This document shows positions 19,392-27,244 of a stretch of DNA of 35,375 nucleotides, in pieces. The position numbers and the translations under genes were made by a program. Each line of letters starts with the position of its first letter. Positions within the stretch are counted from its first letter, which is position 1. A model generated the notes under the pieces. It was given only the letters and a program-made list of their open reading frames with translations. It searched no databases and was not told where the DNA came from. Source of the DNA: Candidatus Hydrogenedentota bacterium (GTDB taxonomy: Bacteria; Hydrogenedentota; Hydrogenedentia; Hydrogenedentales; CAITNO01); contig CAIJOU010000393.1 of assembly GCA_903822375.1 (NCBI GenBank), forward strand, positions 1-35,375, written 5' to 3'.

Positions 19392-19416
19392 CGCCGGTTC
19401 TTCGACGAATCCGGCG
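19392..19416 (-). terminator. Possible hairpin after iolG
   Basis: CGCCGG and CCGGCG pair, extended by TTC/GAA with one bulged base, in the 115-bp gap between iolG and the patatin gene. There is no T-run on the minus-strand exit side, so termination would be partial at best. A REP-type or incidental hairpin is possible. Confidence 0.25.
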
Positions 19417-19476
19417 GGCAACACAATAATCATGGTTCTTTATGGGCCGATGAGAGCACGCTTTTCCTAATCGGGG

Positions 19477-20502
19477 CTATCTTTCCTCGATCTCGTCCAG
19501 GCGAACCGGCCGGTTTTCTTCATGAGAGCGGCGGGCGGCGATGCCCAGGGCCACGGCCGCGCGGCCGTCCACGCCGGTGACCGGCGTCGGGGTTCCATCC
19601 AATACCGCATCCACAAAGGCGGCCATCTCCACGAGGAAACTGTCGAGGTAGCGATCCATGAAGAAATTGAGGGGCAGGTCGCGATGCACGGTCGTTGCGT
19701 CGCTGATGACCGCGGTGTTGGGGTGGTTGTTGCTCACCGTCGCACCGCCCGCACTGCCCAGCACCTCCACGCGCTGGTCATAGCCGTAGACCGCCTTGCG
19801 GCTGTTGTCGATGACGCAGAGCAGCCCGCCGGCAAATTTGAGCGTGACCAAAGCGGTATCCAAGTCGCCCGCTGCGCCGATGGCCGGGTCCACCCGCACC
19901 GCACCCGCCGCGTACACCTCCTCCACCTCGTCACCCGCCAGGAAGCGGGCCATGTCGAAGTCGTGGATGGTCATGTCCAGGAACATGCCGCCCGAAACCT
20001 TGACGTACTCAATGGGCGGCGGTCCGGGATCACGGCTGATGATATGGAGCAGATGGGGCTCGCCGATTTCCCCGGCAAGAATGGCCTTGCGCACGCGCGC
20101 AAAATTGGCGTCGAAACGACGGTTGAAACCAATCTGGAGCTTGACGCCCGCCTGCTCCACCGCGTCCAGCGCCGTGTCGATCTCCTTGAGCGTGCGCGCG
20201 ATGGGCTTCTCGCAGAAGATCTGCTTGCCCGCCTTGGCCGCTTCCTCGATCATCGTGGCGTGCAGGTCCGTTGGCGAGCAGATAACCACCGCATCGATGG
20301 CGGGGTCGTTCAGCACTGCAAGATGGTCCGCCTCGACCCGGTCCACGCCGAGCCTTTTACCGAATTCCTGCGCCGCCGCCAGATTCACGTCCGAAATGGC
20401 CACCAAACGCGCGCGGGGAATACGGTAAGCGATATGTTCCCCGTGCACCTTGCCAATGCGCCCAACGCCAATCAGTCCAACATTCAATCGCTGCTGTGTC
20501 AT
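19477..20502 (-). CDS. iolG: myo-Inositol 2-dehydrogenase
   Basis: This 341-aa Gfo/Idh/MocA family enzyme is cytoplasmic with no signal. The NAD-binding motif is LIGVGRIGKVH (10-20), the EKP motif with catalytic K99 is at 98-100 (FCEKPIAR), and the D176-x3-H180 catalytic pair is in LDMTIHDFD. It oxidises myo-inositol to scyllo-inosose, the first step of the inositol pathway. The assignment over other family members rests on length, IolG-like sequence and co-location with iolA, B, C, D and E. GGAG sits 7 nt before the ATG, inside the last codons of the iolE-like gene. The two genes are separated by a single base, so translation is likely coupled. Confidence 0.92.
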   Translation of the reverse strand: MTQQRLNVGLIGVGRIGKVHGEHIAYRIPRARLVAISDVNLAAAQEFGKRLGVDRVEADHLAVLNDPAIDAVVICSPTDLHATMIEEAAKAGKQIFCEKPIARTLKEIDTALDAVEQAGVKLQIGFNRRFDANFARVRKAILAGEIGEPHLLHIISRDPGPPPIEYVKVSGGMFLDMTIHDFDMARFLAGDEVEEVYAAGAVRVDPAIGAAGDLDTALVTLKFAGGLLCVIDNSRKAVYGYDQRVEVLGSAGGATVSNNHPNTAVISDATTVHRDLPLNFFMDRYLDSFLVEMAAFVDAVLDGTPTPVTGVDGRAAVALGIAARRSHEENRPVRLDEIEER

Positions 20503-20503
20503 G

Positions 20504-21433
20504 TTATAACTCCAGTGTCTTCAGATATTCGCGGTTTCTGCGGGCGCTCTCTTTGGGCGCGCCCATGCCCGGCAGCACATCCTGCTCGACAGTTATGAAC
20601 CCATTGTATGCCCGGTCACGAAGCCATTGCGTGGTCCAGGGGAAATCCACGCAGCCTTGGCCCAGTTCGCAGAAGACGCCTTTGCCCACGGACTGGAAAT
20701 AGTCCCAGCCTTCGGCGGTCGACTGCGCGGCCACCTTGGGCTCGCAGTCCTTGTAGTGCATGTGCGTGATGCGGTCGGCAAAACGCTCCAGACCTGCACG
20801 GGTCAGGCTGCCGTCGCGGTCGCCCGCGCCGAAAGCGTAGTGTCCCGTGTCGAAAACAAGGCCCAGCAGTTCGGGACTGGTTCGCTGAAGGAGGGCGTCA
20901 ATCTCTTCGGGCGTCTCCACATAGCCCGCGCAGTGATGGTGGAAGCCGACGGGCAGCCCCGTGGCCTCGCGCACCGCGCGCGCGACGGTCTCCACGCCCT
21001 TGGCGAAGAGGGCCCAGCCCGCGTTGCACAGGCCCATAGCCGCCGTCACGCGCCCGGCGTTTTCCGTGCGCTGGGCAACGCTGCCGTTGTCATCGGCGAG
21101 GATGATCATCGGCGCATGGTCGGGCGACGCCGCACCGGCCAACAGCCGGGCCACACGCACGGCCGCTTCCGCGCCGGCCGCATGCGCGGCCTCGCTGCAA
21201 AAACGGACGGGCACGAAAGCGCCGACCATGGTAATCCCGCGCGGCTCCAGCACGGCGCGCAGCGCGGCGGGTTCGGTGGGCATGAAGCCCCAATCGCCGA
21301 ACTCGGTGCCGCGGTAACCCGTTTCGGCCAGTTCGTCGAGCATGCGCTCGCAGGTGAGCGGCTGGCCGCTCAGCCCTTCGAATTCCAGGCTGCCCCAGGA
21401 GCAGGGCGCATTTCCGACGCGAATCGAAGTCAT
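20504..21433 (-). CDS. iolE: Inosose dehydratase/isomerase family TIM-barrel protein (iolE-like)
   Basis: This is a sugar phosphate isomerase/epimerase-type (AP endonuclease 2-like) TIM barrel of about 309 aa. The N-terminal GNAPCSWG is typical of inosose-processing members. Candidate metal ligands and substrate residues appear in GFHHHCAGY, VFDTGHYAF, HMHYKDCEP and TVEQDVLPG. The expected role is dehydration of 2-keto-myo-inositol to the trihydroxycyclohexane-dione substrate of IolD. An inosose isomerase (IolI/IolH-like) cannot be excluded, but no other IolE candidate is present in the cluster. The ORF track begins at ATG 21442. ATG 21433 has AAGGG at 9 nt, while the first ATG abuts that motif, so 21433 is preferred. 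Confidence 0.82.
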   Translation of the reverse strand: MTSIRVGNAPCSWGSLEFEGLSGQPLTCERMLDELAETGYRGTEFGDWGFMPTEPAALRAVLEPRGITMVGAFVPVRFCSEAAHAAGAEAAVRVARLLAGAASPDHAPMIILADDNGSVAQRTENAGRVTAAMGLCNAGWALFAKGVETVARAVREATGLPVGFHHHCAGYVETPEEIDALLQRTSPELLGLVFDTGHYAFGAGDRDGSLTRAGLERFADRITHMHYKDCEPKVAAQSTAEGWDYFQSVGKGVFCELGQGCVDFPWTTQWLRDRAYNGFITVEQDVLPGMGAPKESARRNREYLKTLEL

Positions 21434-21480
21434 AAGAACCATCCCTTGGGTCCGAACCTATCTCGCCGACATTGCCCACC

Positions 21481-21589
21481 CCGTCATTGCGAGGAGGGCT
21501 CCAGCCCGACGTGGCAACCTCTTGAAACCACAACACGACATCCGGGTCAGCGCGAGCAAGAGATTGCTTCGCTGCGCTCGCAATGACGG
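21481..21589. repeat. 109-bp palindromic dispersed repeat with 13-bp termini
   Basis: CCGTCATTGCGAG (21481-21493) is repeated exactly, inverted, as CTCGCAATGACGG (21577-21589). An internal pair, GGCAACCTCTTG and CAAGAGATTGC, also matches with one difference. This GTCATTGCGAG..CTCGCAATGAC pattern is a type of palindrome I recognise as occurring in many copies in unrelated bacterial genomes. It lies in the 277-bp gap between iolA and iolE. Confidence 0.75.
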
Positions 21590-21597
21590 ATTAACCT

Positions 21598-21648
21598 CGT
21601 TCCCAAGTTGTGCTTGGGAACGCACTTATCCGCGAAGTTGCACTTCGC
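21598..21648. repeat. REP-like twin hairpin
   Basis: A perfect 10-bp stem, CGTTCCCAAG/CTTGGGAACG (21598-21622, 5-nt loop), is followed after 9 nt by GCGAAGT-TGC-ACTTCGC (21632-21648). The GTTCCCAAG hairpin is a familiar dispersed bacterial repeat. It directly follows the 109-bp palindrome. The pair could attenuate or stabilise the iol transcript. Confidence 0.7.
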
Positions 21649-21710
21649 AAGCGCAATAATGTGAACGCGGCTGGCCGCCGCGTCCACTTTGACGCGCAGT
21701 TATCGCTTTC

Positions 21711-23183
21711 CTAGAAATGCCGGCTCCATTCCTTGGGCCAGCGCTCGACGACCACTTTCGTCTCGGTGAAGAACTCCACGGCGTGCTCGGCCTGCCCATG
21801 GAGATCGCCGAAGAAACTGTCGGCCCAGCCGCTGAAGGGGAAGAAGGCCATGGGCGCGGCAACGCCGATGTTGACGCCGATGTTCCCGGCCCGTGCTTCG
21901 GTCCTGAACCGGCGGGCGGCGGCGCCGCTGGCGGTGAATATGCAGGCCATGTTGCCGTAGGCCCGATCATTCACCATGGCGATGCCCTCTTCCAGCGTCT
22001 CGGCGTGCATCAGGCTGAACACGGGGCCGAAGATCTCCGTCCGGGCGATTTCGCCGTGGTGCGACACGTCGTCCAGCAGGGTCGGGAAGACGAAATACCC
22101 CTTCTCGAAACCCGGCACCTTTTGCCCGCGCCCGTCCACCAGTGCCCGTGCGCCCTCGGCCTCGGCAACGCCGATGAGGCGCTCGATGCGGGCCTTGCTC
22201 TCGGCGCTGATCACGGCGCCCGTCTCCGCGTTCTCGTCCAACCCGTAACCCACCCGGCGCGCGCGGGTCACCGCACTAAAACATTCCCTGAATTCATCGC
22301 GCGCCCCGCCGATGGTGATACCCGTTGAAAGCGCAAGACAGCGCTGGCCCGCGCAGCCGTAGGCCGAATCGGCCAAAATGCGCGTGGCTGTTTCCATGTC
22401 GGCATCGGGCATAATCAGCACCGGATTCTTGGCACCGCCCTGGCACTGCGCCCGCTTGCCGTTGGCCGCAGCGCGCGCGTAGATGGCCCGCGCGGCGGCG
22501 GTGGAGCCGACCATGCTGATCGCGCGTATTTCCGGATGGTCCAGAATGGCGTCGACGGTGGCTTTGCCGCCGTTCACCAGTTGCAGCACGCCCGGGGGCA
22601 GGCCAAGCTGGTCCACCAGTTCAAACACGCGCTGCTGGGTCACAGGACATTTCTCGCTCGGCTTCACGATGAAGCAGTTGCCGGTGGCGAGCGCGTAGGG
22701 CAGGAACCAGAACGGGATCATGGCCGGGAAATTGAAGGGCGCGATCATCGCCGCCACGCCGATGGGCTGGCGGAACATGTGCTCGTCTATGCCCTGCGCT
22801 ATATCCTCGTTGTTGCGCCCCTGCATGAGCATCGGGGTCCCGCAGGCCACCTCGACGTTCTCGATGGCGCGGCGCAGTTCCCCAAGGCTTTCCTTGTGGG
22901 TCTTGCCGCATTCCTCGGTGCAGGAACGGGCCAGCGCATCCAGGTTATCCTCCAGCAACTGTTTCAGCTTGAAGAGATACTGGATGCGGTCGGGCGCGGG
23001 AACCCTGCGCCAGGCCGGAAACGCCGCCGCCGCCGCGCGGGCCGCCAAGTCCACCTCTTCCCCGGGGGAAAGCGGCGCGTCCACGATGTGCTCCGCGGTG
23101 CCGGGGTTGATGACGGGCAGGCATTCTGCCGCCCCGGAAGCGACCCACTGCCCGTTAATGTAATTCAACAAACGCTTGGCCAT
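21711..23183 (-). CDS. iolA: CoA-acylating (methyl)malonate-semialdehyde dehydrogenase
   Basis: This 490-aa enzyme of the ALDH superfamily is of the MMSDH subgroup. It has the N-terminal YINGQWV, the [22 protein letters not shown] segment typical of MMSDH (PFNFP near residue 150), KPSEKCP, the GS..G-type VGSTAAAR, and catalytic C282 in AGQRCLA. MMSDHs lack the general-base Glu of hydrolytic ALDHs, having QGGAKN where others have E-L-GG-K, as seen here ([10 protein letters not shown]). It converts malonate semialdehyde to acetyl-CoA and CO2, the last inositol-specific step, and may also act in valine/thymine breakdown (MmsA). It starts with ATG at 23183 behind a weak GGGAAAG. It lies 60 bp after iolD, and that gap holds a 7-bp tandem array. 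Confidence 0.93.
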   Translation of the reverse strand: MAKRLLNYINGQWVASGAAECLPVINPGTAEHIVDAPLSPGEEVDLAARAAAAAFPAWRRVPAPDRIQYLFKLKQLLEDNLDALARSCTEECGKTHKESLGELRRAIENVEVACGTPMLMQGRNNEDIAQGIDEHMFRQPIGVAAMIAPFNFPAMIPFWFLPYALATGNCFIVKPSEKCPVTQQRVFELVDQLGLPPGVLQLVNGGKATVDAILDHPEIRAISMVGSTAAARAIYARAAANGKRAQCQGGAKNPVLIMPDADMETATRILADSAYGCAGQRCLALSTGITIGGARDEFRECFSAVTRARRVGYGLDENAETGAVISAESKARIERLIGVAEAEGARALVDGRGQKVPGFEKGYFVFPTLLDDVSHHGEIARTEIFGPVFSLMHAETLEEGIAMVNDRAYGNMACIFTASGAAARRFRTEARAGNIGVNIGVAAPMAFFPFSGWADSFFGDLHGQAEHAVEFFTETKVVVERWPKEWSRHF

Positions 23184-23214
23184 AGTTTTCTTTCCCGCGT
23201 ACTTCTTTGACTTT

Positions 23215-23242
23215 CTAGACCCTAGACCCCAGACCCTAAACC
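23215..23242. repeat. 7-bp tandem array (CTAGACC-like, four units)
   Basis: CTAGACC, CTAGACC, CCAGACC and CTAAACC lie head to tail, immediately after the iolD stop (23244-23246 on the minus strand). They leave only about 30 bp before iolA. Confidence 0.75.
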
Positions 23243-23243
23243 C

Positions 23244-25112
23244 TCAAAAGTAGTACCGTTCCTTGGCGCGCATCTCTTCCCATCCTTTACGGGCTTCACG
23301 CACCGACTCCATTTCACTGACTTCCGCCACGGGCACATCCCACCAACTGTCGTAGCCGGGCACGTTTACATAGCGGTCGTTTTGGATGTAAATCACCGTG
23401 GTCTTGTCGATCGTTTCCGCCGTCTTGATGGCCGCCGCAAAGTCGTCATAAGTCTTGCACTCGATGACATGCGCGCCGAGGCTGCGGGCGTTGGCCGCCA
23501 AGTCCACCGGAAGCACCTCGACGTTCTCGCCAACCGCGTCGCCGGGAAGCACGTCGTCCTGCGGGTAGACATAGCGCGTCGCAAAGCCTTCCTGGCCGAG
23601 CGAGCGGCTCAGCGAGCCGATGCTCTTGTATCCGAAGTTGTCAAAGATGATGATGGTCAGCTTAAAGCCTTCCTGGATCGACGTGACGATTTCGGAATTC
23701 ATCATGAGGTAGCCGCCGTCACCCTGCATGATGTACACGTCGCGGTCGGGTGCGGCCATCTTGACGCCCAGCCCGCCGGCAATCTCGTAGCCCATGCAGC
23801 TGTAGCCGTATTCGAGGTGGTAGTTCTTCGGGTGGCGCGAGCGCCACAGCTTGTGCAGGTCGCCCGGCAGCGAACCCGACGCGCACACCATGATGCTCTC
23901 GGGCTTGCCAATCTCGTTTACCGCGCCGACCAGTTCGCCCTGGCTGGTCAGCGGCGTGTTGCGGATGGCGTAAATGCGGTCCACCTCGGCTTCCCAGGCG
24001 TCGTGCAGCTCGCGCGCCTTGGCCTGGTAGGCGGCGTCGGTCTGGGAGCCGGCAAGCGCCTCGCCCAAATCCTCGAGCACGGCGCGGGCATCGCCCAGCA
24101 CCGGCATGGCGGAGTGCTTGTTCGCGTCAAATTCGGCCACGTTGATATTGATGAAGCGCACGTTTGGATTCTGGAACTGGGTCTTGCTGGCGGTGGTGAA
24201 ATCGCTGTAGCGCGTGCCGATGCCGATGACCAGGTCCGCCTCGAGCGCGATGGCGTTGGCTGCGCTGGTTCCCGTCACGCCGACGGCGCCCAGATTCAGC
24301 GGATGGTCATAACGCAGGCTGCCCTTGCCGGCCATCGTCTCGCCGACGGGAATGCCGGTCTTTTCGACGAACGCCTTGAGTGCGTCGCAGGCGTCGCTGT
24401 AGATCACGCCGCCACCCGCCACGATCATCGGGCGTTTCGCGCCGCGAATCCACTCGGCCGCGCGGGCGAGCGCCGCCTTGTCGGCACGGACGCGCGGTAT
24501 ATGCCAGACCCGCTTGTTGAAAAAGTCTTCCGGATAGTCATAGGCCTCGGCCTGCACGTCCTGCGGCAGCGCCAGGGTCACCGCACCCGTATCGGCGGGG
24601 CTGGTCAGCACGCGCATCGCCTCGGGCAGCGCGCAGAGAATCTGGTCGGGCCGGTTGATGCGGTCCCAGTAACGGCTGACCGGCTTGAAGCAGTCGTTGA
24701 CGGAAATGTCCTGGCTGTGCTCCGATTCGAGCTGCTGAAGCACCGGAGCCACGTTGCGACGCGCGAAGATATCGCCCGGCATGAGCAGCACGGGCAGCCG
24801 GTTGACGGTCGCTCCCGCCGCGCCGGTAATCATGTTGGTTGCGCCCGGACCGATCGAGGACACGCAGGCAAAGGTCTGCAGGCGGTTCTTCATCTTGGCG
24901 TAGCCCGCCGCCGCATGCACCATGGCCTGTTCGTTGCGGATCTGGCGATAGCGGAAATCGGGGTTCTGCTGCAGTGCCTGCCCGATGCCCGCCACGCAGC
25001 CGTGGCCGAAGATGCCGAAGCATCCGGCAAAGAGCGGCTGCTCCACCCCGTCCCTCTCCGAGTATTGATTCTTCAGAAACAGAATCACTGCCTGCGCCAT
25101 TGTCATTCGCAT
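23244..25112 (-). CDS. iolD: 3D-(3,5/4)-trihydroxycyclohexane-1,2-dione acylhydrolase
   Basis: This thiamine-diphosphate enzyme of 622 aa opens the inositol ring to 5-deoxy-glucuronate. The N-terminal ThDP pyrimidine-binding domain has catalytic E61 (RNEQAMVHAAAGYAK). The central domain carries RADKAALARAAEWI and IVAGGGVIYSD. The C-terminal domain has the GDG..NF ThDP-Mg motif (MQGDGGYLMMNSEIV to FDNFGY, about residues 460-490). The IolD-specific opening FGIFGHGCVAGIGQAL is clear. The ORF track starts at 25145, but AGGAGGT (25119-25125) stands 6 nt before the ATG at 25112 (MRMTMAQAV), which I take as the true start. It is separated from iolC by a 265-bp repeat-rich spacer, unusually long for this operon. 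Confidence 0.95.
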   Translation of the reverse strand: MRMTMAQAVILFLKNQYSERDGVEQPLFAGCFGIFGHGCVAGIGQALQQNPDFRYRQIRNEQAMVHAAAGYAKMKNRLQTFACVSSIGPGATNMITGAAGATVNRLPVLLMPGDIFARRNVAPVLQQLESEHSQDISVNDCFKPVSRYWDRINRPDQILCALPEAMRVLTSPADTGAVTLALPQDVQAEAYDYPEDFFNKRVWHIPRVRADKAALARAAEWIRGAKRPMIVAGGGVIYSDACDALKAFVEKTGIPVGETMAGKGSLRYDHPLNLGAVGVTGTSAANAIALEADLVIGIGTRYSDFTTASKTQFQNPNVRFININVAEFDANKHSAMPVLGDARAVLEDLGEALAGSQTDAAYQAKARELHDAWEAEVDRIYAIRNTPLTSQGELVGAVNEIGKPESIMVCASGSLPGDLHKLWRSRHPKNYHLEYGYSCMGYEIAGGLGVKMAAPDRDVYIMQGDGGYLMMNSEIVTSIQEGFKLTIIIFDNFGYKSIGSLSRSLGQEGFATRYVYPQDDVLPGDAVGENVEVLPVDLAANARSLGAHVIECKTYDDFAAAIKTAETIDKTTVIYIQNDRYVNVPGYDSWWDVPVAEVSEMESVREARKGWEEMRAKERYYF

Positions 25113-25118
25113 GGACCG

Positions 25119-25125
25119 ACCTCCT
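25119..25125 (-). promoter_or_regulatory. Ribosome-binding site deciding the iolD start
   Basis: AGGAGGT on the minus strand lies 6 nt upstream of the ATG at 25112. The longer ORF start at 25145 lies upstream of this site and would add 11 residues not expected in the family. Confidence 0.85.
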
Positions 25126-25189
25126 GGTGTTTTGTCCCTGGCCATCGCCGCAATTAACCGAAGTTGAAGTTCAAGAACGTTCCGGAGCC

Positions 25190-25355
25190 CCGCCCCGAAG
25201 GGCGGCAGACAACCCGGCTATTATGCCGAACGGGCGGGCCAAAATCATACCATTTCCGAGGCTTGGGAATGGCTCCGTTTTGGGCTTGGGCCGCAGAATC
25301 TTGGAGTGCGGCGTCGTTCCGCCGCACTCCACAGGGGCCGCACGTTCACGTGCGG
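25190..25355. repeat. Cluster of GC-rich hairpins in the iolC-iolD spacer
   Basis: The hairpins in order are CCGCCC-CGAA-GGGCGG (25190-25205), a CCATTTCC/GGGAATGG pair flanked by CCAAAA/TTTTGG, a perfect 11-bp stem GGAGTGCGGCG/CGCCGCACTCC (25303-25330), and CCGCACGT-TC-ACGTGCGG (25338-25355). The GGAGTGCGG core recurs in the palindrome at 33759-33858. This fills most of the 265-bp gap and looks like inserted dispersed-repeat DNA. Confidence 0.65.
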
Positions 25356-25377
25356 TGCAGATTCTCCAAATCGAACC

Positions 25378-26406
25378 TCACAGGCCACCCCGAGTCTCGA
25401 CAAACTCCATCACCTCGTCCCAGGTGGGCATGAAGTTTGCGCAGCCGTGCTTCGTCACGACGATCGCGCCGCAGGCCGCGCCCAGCCGCCCCGCCTTGCG
25501 CCAGCCCATCCCGCGGATATGCCCACAGATGAAACCGGCCGCGAACGCGTCGCCCGCGCCCAGGATGTTGTAGACCTCGACGGGATAGCCCGGCGCGTCT
25601 ATTTGCTCGACCCCGCCGTTATCCCGCTTGACATGAACCCTCGCACCGTCGGCGCCGCGCTTCTGCACCAGCGCCTTCGGGCCCAGCGCAAGCAACCCCT
25701 CAATCCCCGCGTCCACGTCGCCCGCGACCTTGGTATCCGACACCTGCGAATGAGTCAGCGTGATCTGCGCGGGGTCGCGCAGCATCGCCGCGTTAATCTC
25801 GTCGTCCGTACCCAAAACGATGTCCACCAGCGGCAGGATGGCACGTGCCGTCACGCCAAAAGCACGCGGGTCGTGCCATTGGTCCGGCCTAAAGTCGATG
25901 TCGAAGACCACTTCGGCACCGGCCGCGCGCGCCTGTTCCGCCGCGAAGAAGGTGGCGCTGCGGCTGGGCTCTTTGCAGAGATTCGTTCCGGCAAACTGGA
26001 ACACTTTGCACCGCGTCACCGGGGCAGCCAAGACATCATCAATGGTCAATTCGATGTCCGCGCAGTTGTCTCGGTAATAGACCAACGGGAATCGGTTCGG
26101 CGGTTCAATGCCCAGCACCACGGCGCTCGTCCGGTGGCCCGGCTTGCGCGTAATGAAGCCGGTTTCCACGCCTTCCTTTCCCAAGAAATGCAGGATGAAG
26201 TCGCCGACCGGGTCCGGGCCCAGCGCGGTCAGCGCGACGGTGTTCATGCCCAGCCGCCGCCCGCCCACACTGATGTTCAACGGCGATCCGCCGACATAGG
26301 CCGCGAACTTGGTAATCTCCACAAAGGGCGCGCCGACATCGTCGCTGTACAGGTCAATGGACGAACGGCCCATGTGTACGGAATCAAATAGCGTTTCTTG
26401 TGTCAT
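25378..26406 (-). CDS. iolC: 5-Dehydro-2-deoxygluconokinase
   Basis: This PfkB/ribokinase-family kinase of 342 aa phosphorylates 5-dehydro-2-deoxygluconate at O6. It has the N-terminal MGRSSIDLYS typical of IolC, the glycine motif YVGGSPLNISVGGRRLG, FDIDFRPDQW, VLGTDDEI, and the PfkB signature GAGDAFAAGF with catalytic base D286. The ORF track begins at GTG 26427. ATG 26406 has GGGGAG 6 nt upstream and gives the normal N-terminus (MTQETLFDSVHMGR), so it is preferred. It follows the hepT gene by 38 bp. Confidence 0.95.
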   Translation of the reverse strand: MTQETLFDSVHMGRSSIDLYSDDVGAPFVEITKFAAYVGGSPLNISVGGRRLGMNTVALTALGPDPVGDFILHFLGKEGVETGFITRKPGHRTSAVVLGIEPPNRFPLVYYRDNCADIELTIDDVLAAPVTRCKVFQFAGTNLCKEPSRSATFFAAEQARAAGAEVVFDIDFRPDQWHDPRAFGVTARAILPLVDIVLGTDDEINAAMLRDPAQITLTHSQVSDTKVAGDVDAGIEGLLALGPKALVQKRGADGARVHVKRDNGGVEQIDAPGYPVEVYNILGAGDAFAAGFICGHIRGMGWRKAGRLGAACGAIVVTKHGCANFMPTWDEVMEFVETRGGL

Positions 26407-26444
26407 AAGGGGCTCCCCTCGGCACACGACTTCATTCGGAAATG

Positions 26445-26927
26445 TCAGAGGTGATGCCTGCTTACGTAGTTATTGATCTCACACGTGAACGAAAGAATAA
26501 CCTTTTCAAGATCTTCGACCAGCGTACGCATCTTGCTCCACTGCAATTCATGCAGATAGGCGTGACGGAACAGATGCCGGAAACTGAGATACTCCCCAAG
26601 ACTAACGTGCAGTTCCTTGCTGAGAATGGCTGGCCGTCCGCCAATGGGGTTCGCGAGCGTGTTCAGAAGAGCGGTGTGCCACATGAATGATTTGGAACGC
26701 AGATCCGCGTCAGCCCCTTCATTTTTGGCAACGTGGGTCAATATGCGCTCCATAGACGTGTACGCGGAGTGGAGAAGTGCAGACAGTGCATCCAATTCCT
26801 CCATTGACGGGTAATCGCGCAGGCTCCTTGCGATGAGTTCGCGCCTTGACCCAATGAGGACGTCGAGTCGCTTTAGTTCAGACGCGATCAGGAGATCCAA
26901 GTCATGCGACACGCAGGAAATCTCCAT
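26445..26927 (-). CDS. hepT: HepT-like HEPN ribonuclease toxin
   Basis: This is a 160-aa all-helical HEPN-domain protein. The HEPN active-site motif R-x4-H-x-Y is present as R117..H122..Y124 (RHLFRHAY), the form found in HepT RNase toxins. In the characterised system the partner MntA AMPylates this Tyr to neutralise the toxin. It overlaps the MNT nucleotidyltransferase gene by 26 nt, the usual two-gene arrangement. The protein is somewhat longer than common HepT proteins and I cannot identify its subfamily. An inactive HI0074-type partner is an alternative, though the intact motif argues against it. It sits between iolC and iolB on the same strand, which is unusual for a toxin-antitoxin gene. 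Confidence 0.8.
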   Translation of the reverse strand: MEISCVSHDLDLLIASELKRLDVLIGSRRELIARSLRDYPSMEELDALSALLHSAYTSMERILTHVAKNEGADADLRSKSFMWHTALLNTLANPIGGRPAILSKELHVSLGEYLSFRHLFRHAYLHELQWSKMRTLVEDLEKVILSFTCEINNYVSRHHL

Positions 26928-27180
26928 GCTCTTTCAAGTAATCCAGGGCCGGGCCGGACTCATCCAAATCCACGACATCCGCCGGGATCGACAGGGCGCA
27001 GAGCACCTCCCCCACTGCGCGGTAAAAATGCTCGGGCGGCATGCCGCGAATAGCCAAATCCACATCGGATTCGGGTGCCGCTTCACCACGCGCGTGCGAG
27101 CCAAAAAGATATACCTCCTGAGCGCCATGGCGAAGCAAAATGGCTACCGCTTTGTCAATCTCGGCGCTAATGTTTTCCAA
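26902..27180 (-). CDS. mntA: MntA-like minimal nucleotidyltransferase antitoxin
   Basis: This 92-aa MNT-domain protein has the polymerase-beta-type signature G27-S28 (LFGSHARGE) followed by D39-V-D41 (PESDVDLAI). A likely third acidic residue is D71 (VVDLDE). These are the metal- and ATP-binding residues for AMP transfer. MNT proteins paired with HEPN partners act as antitoxins that AMPylate the toxin. Translation appears to start at TTG (27178-27180), preceded by GGAG at 9 nt. No early ATG is available in this frame, so a TTG start is needed. It lies 64 bp downstream of iolB and overlaps hepT. Confidence 0.83.
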   Translation of the reverse strand: MENISAEIDKAVAILLRHGAQEVYLFGSHARGEAAPESDVDLAIRGMPPEHFYRAVGEVLCALSIPADVVDLDESGPALDYLKEHGDFLRVA

Positions 27181-27244
27181 GGTTGTAATCTCCAGTCTTT
27201 CTTCCTATACAGCCATTATAGCACGGGCCGCGATGGCTTCCGCG

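Noticed and set aside
19522-20598. 358-aa plus-strand ORF opposite iolG
   Set aside because: It is antisense to a well-supported dehydrogenase and has shadow composition.
23215-23242. Telomere-like CCCTAAA repeat
   Set aside because: Only one unit resembles the plant telomere heptamer. The array is four imperfect units inside a bacterial operon.
23382-25157. 591-aa plus-strand ORF opposite iolD
   Set aside because: It mirrors the IolD reading frame and is rich in His/Arg/Val, with no motif.
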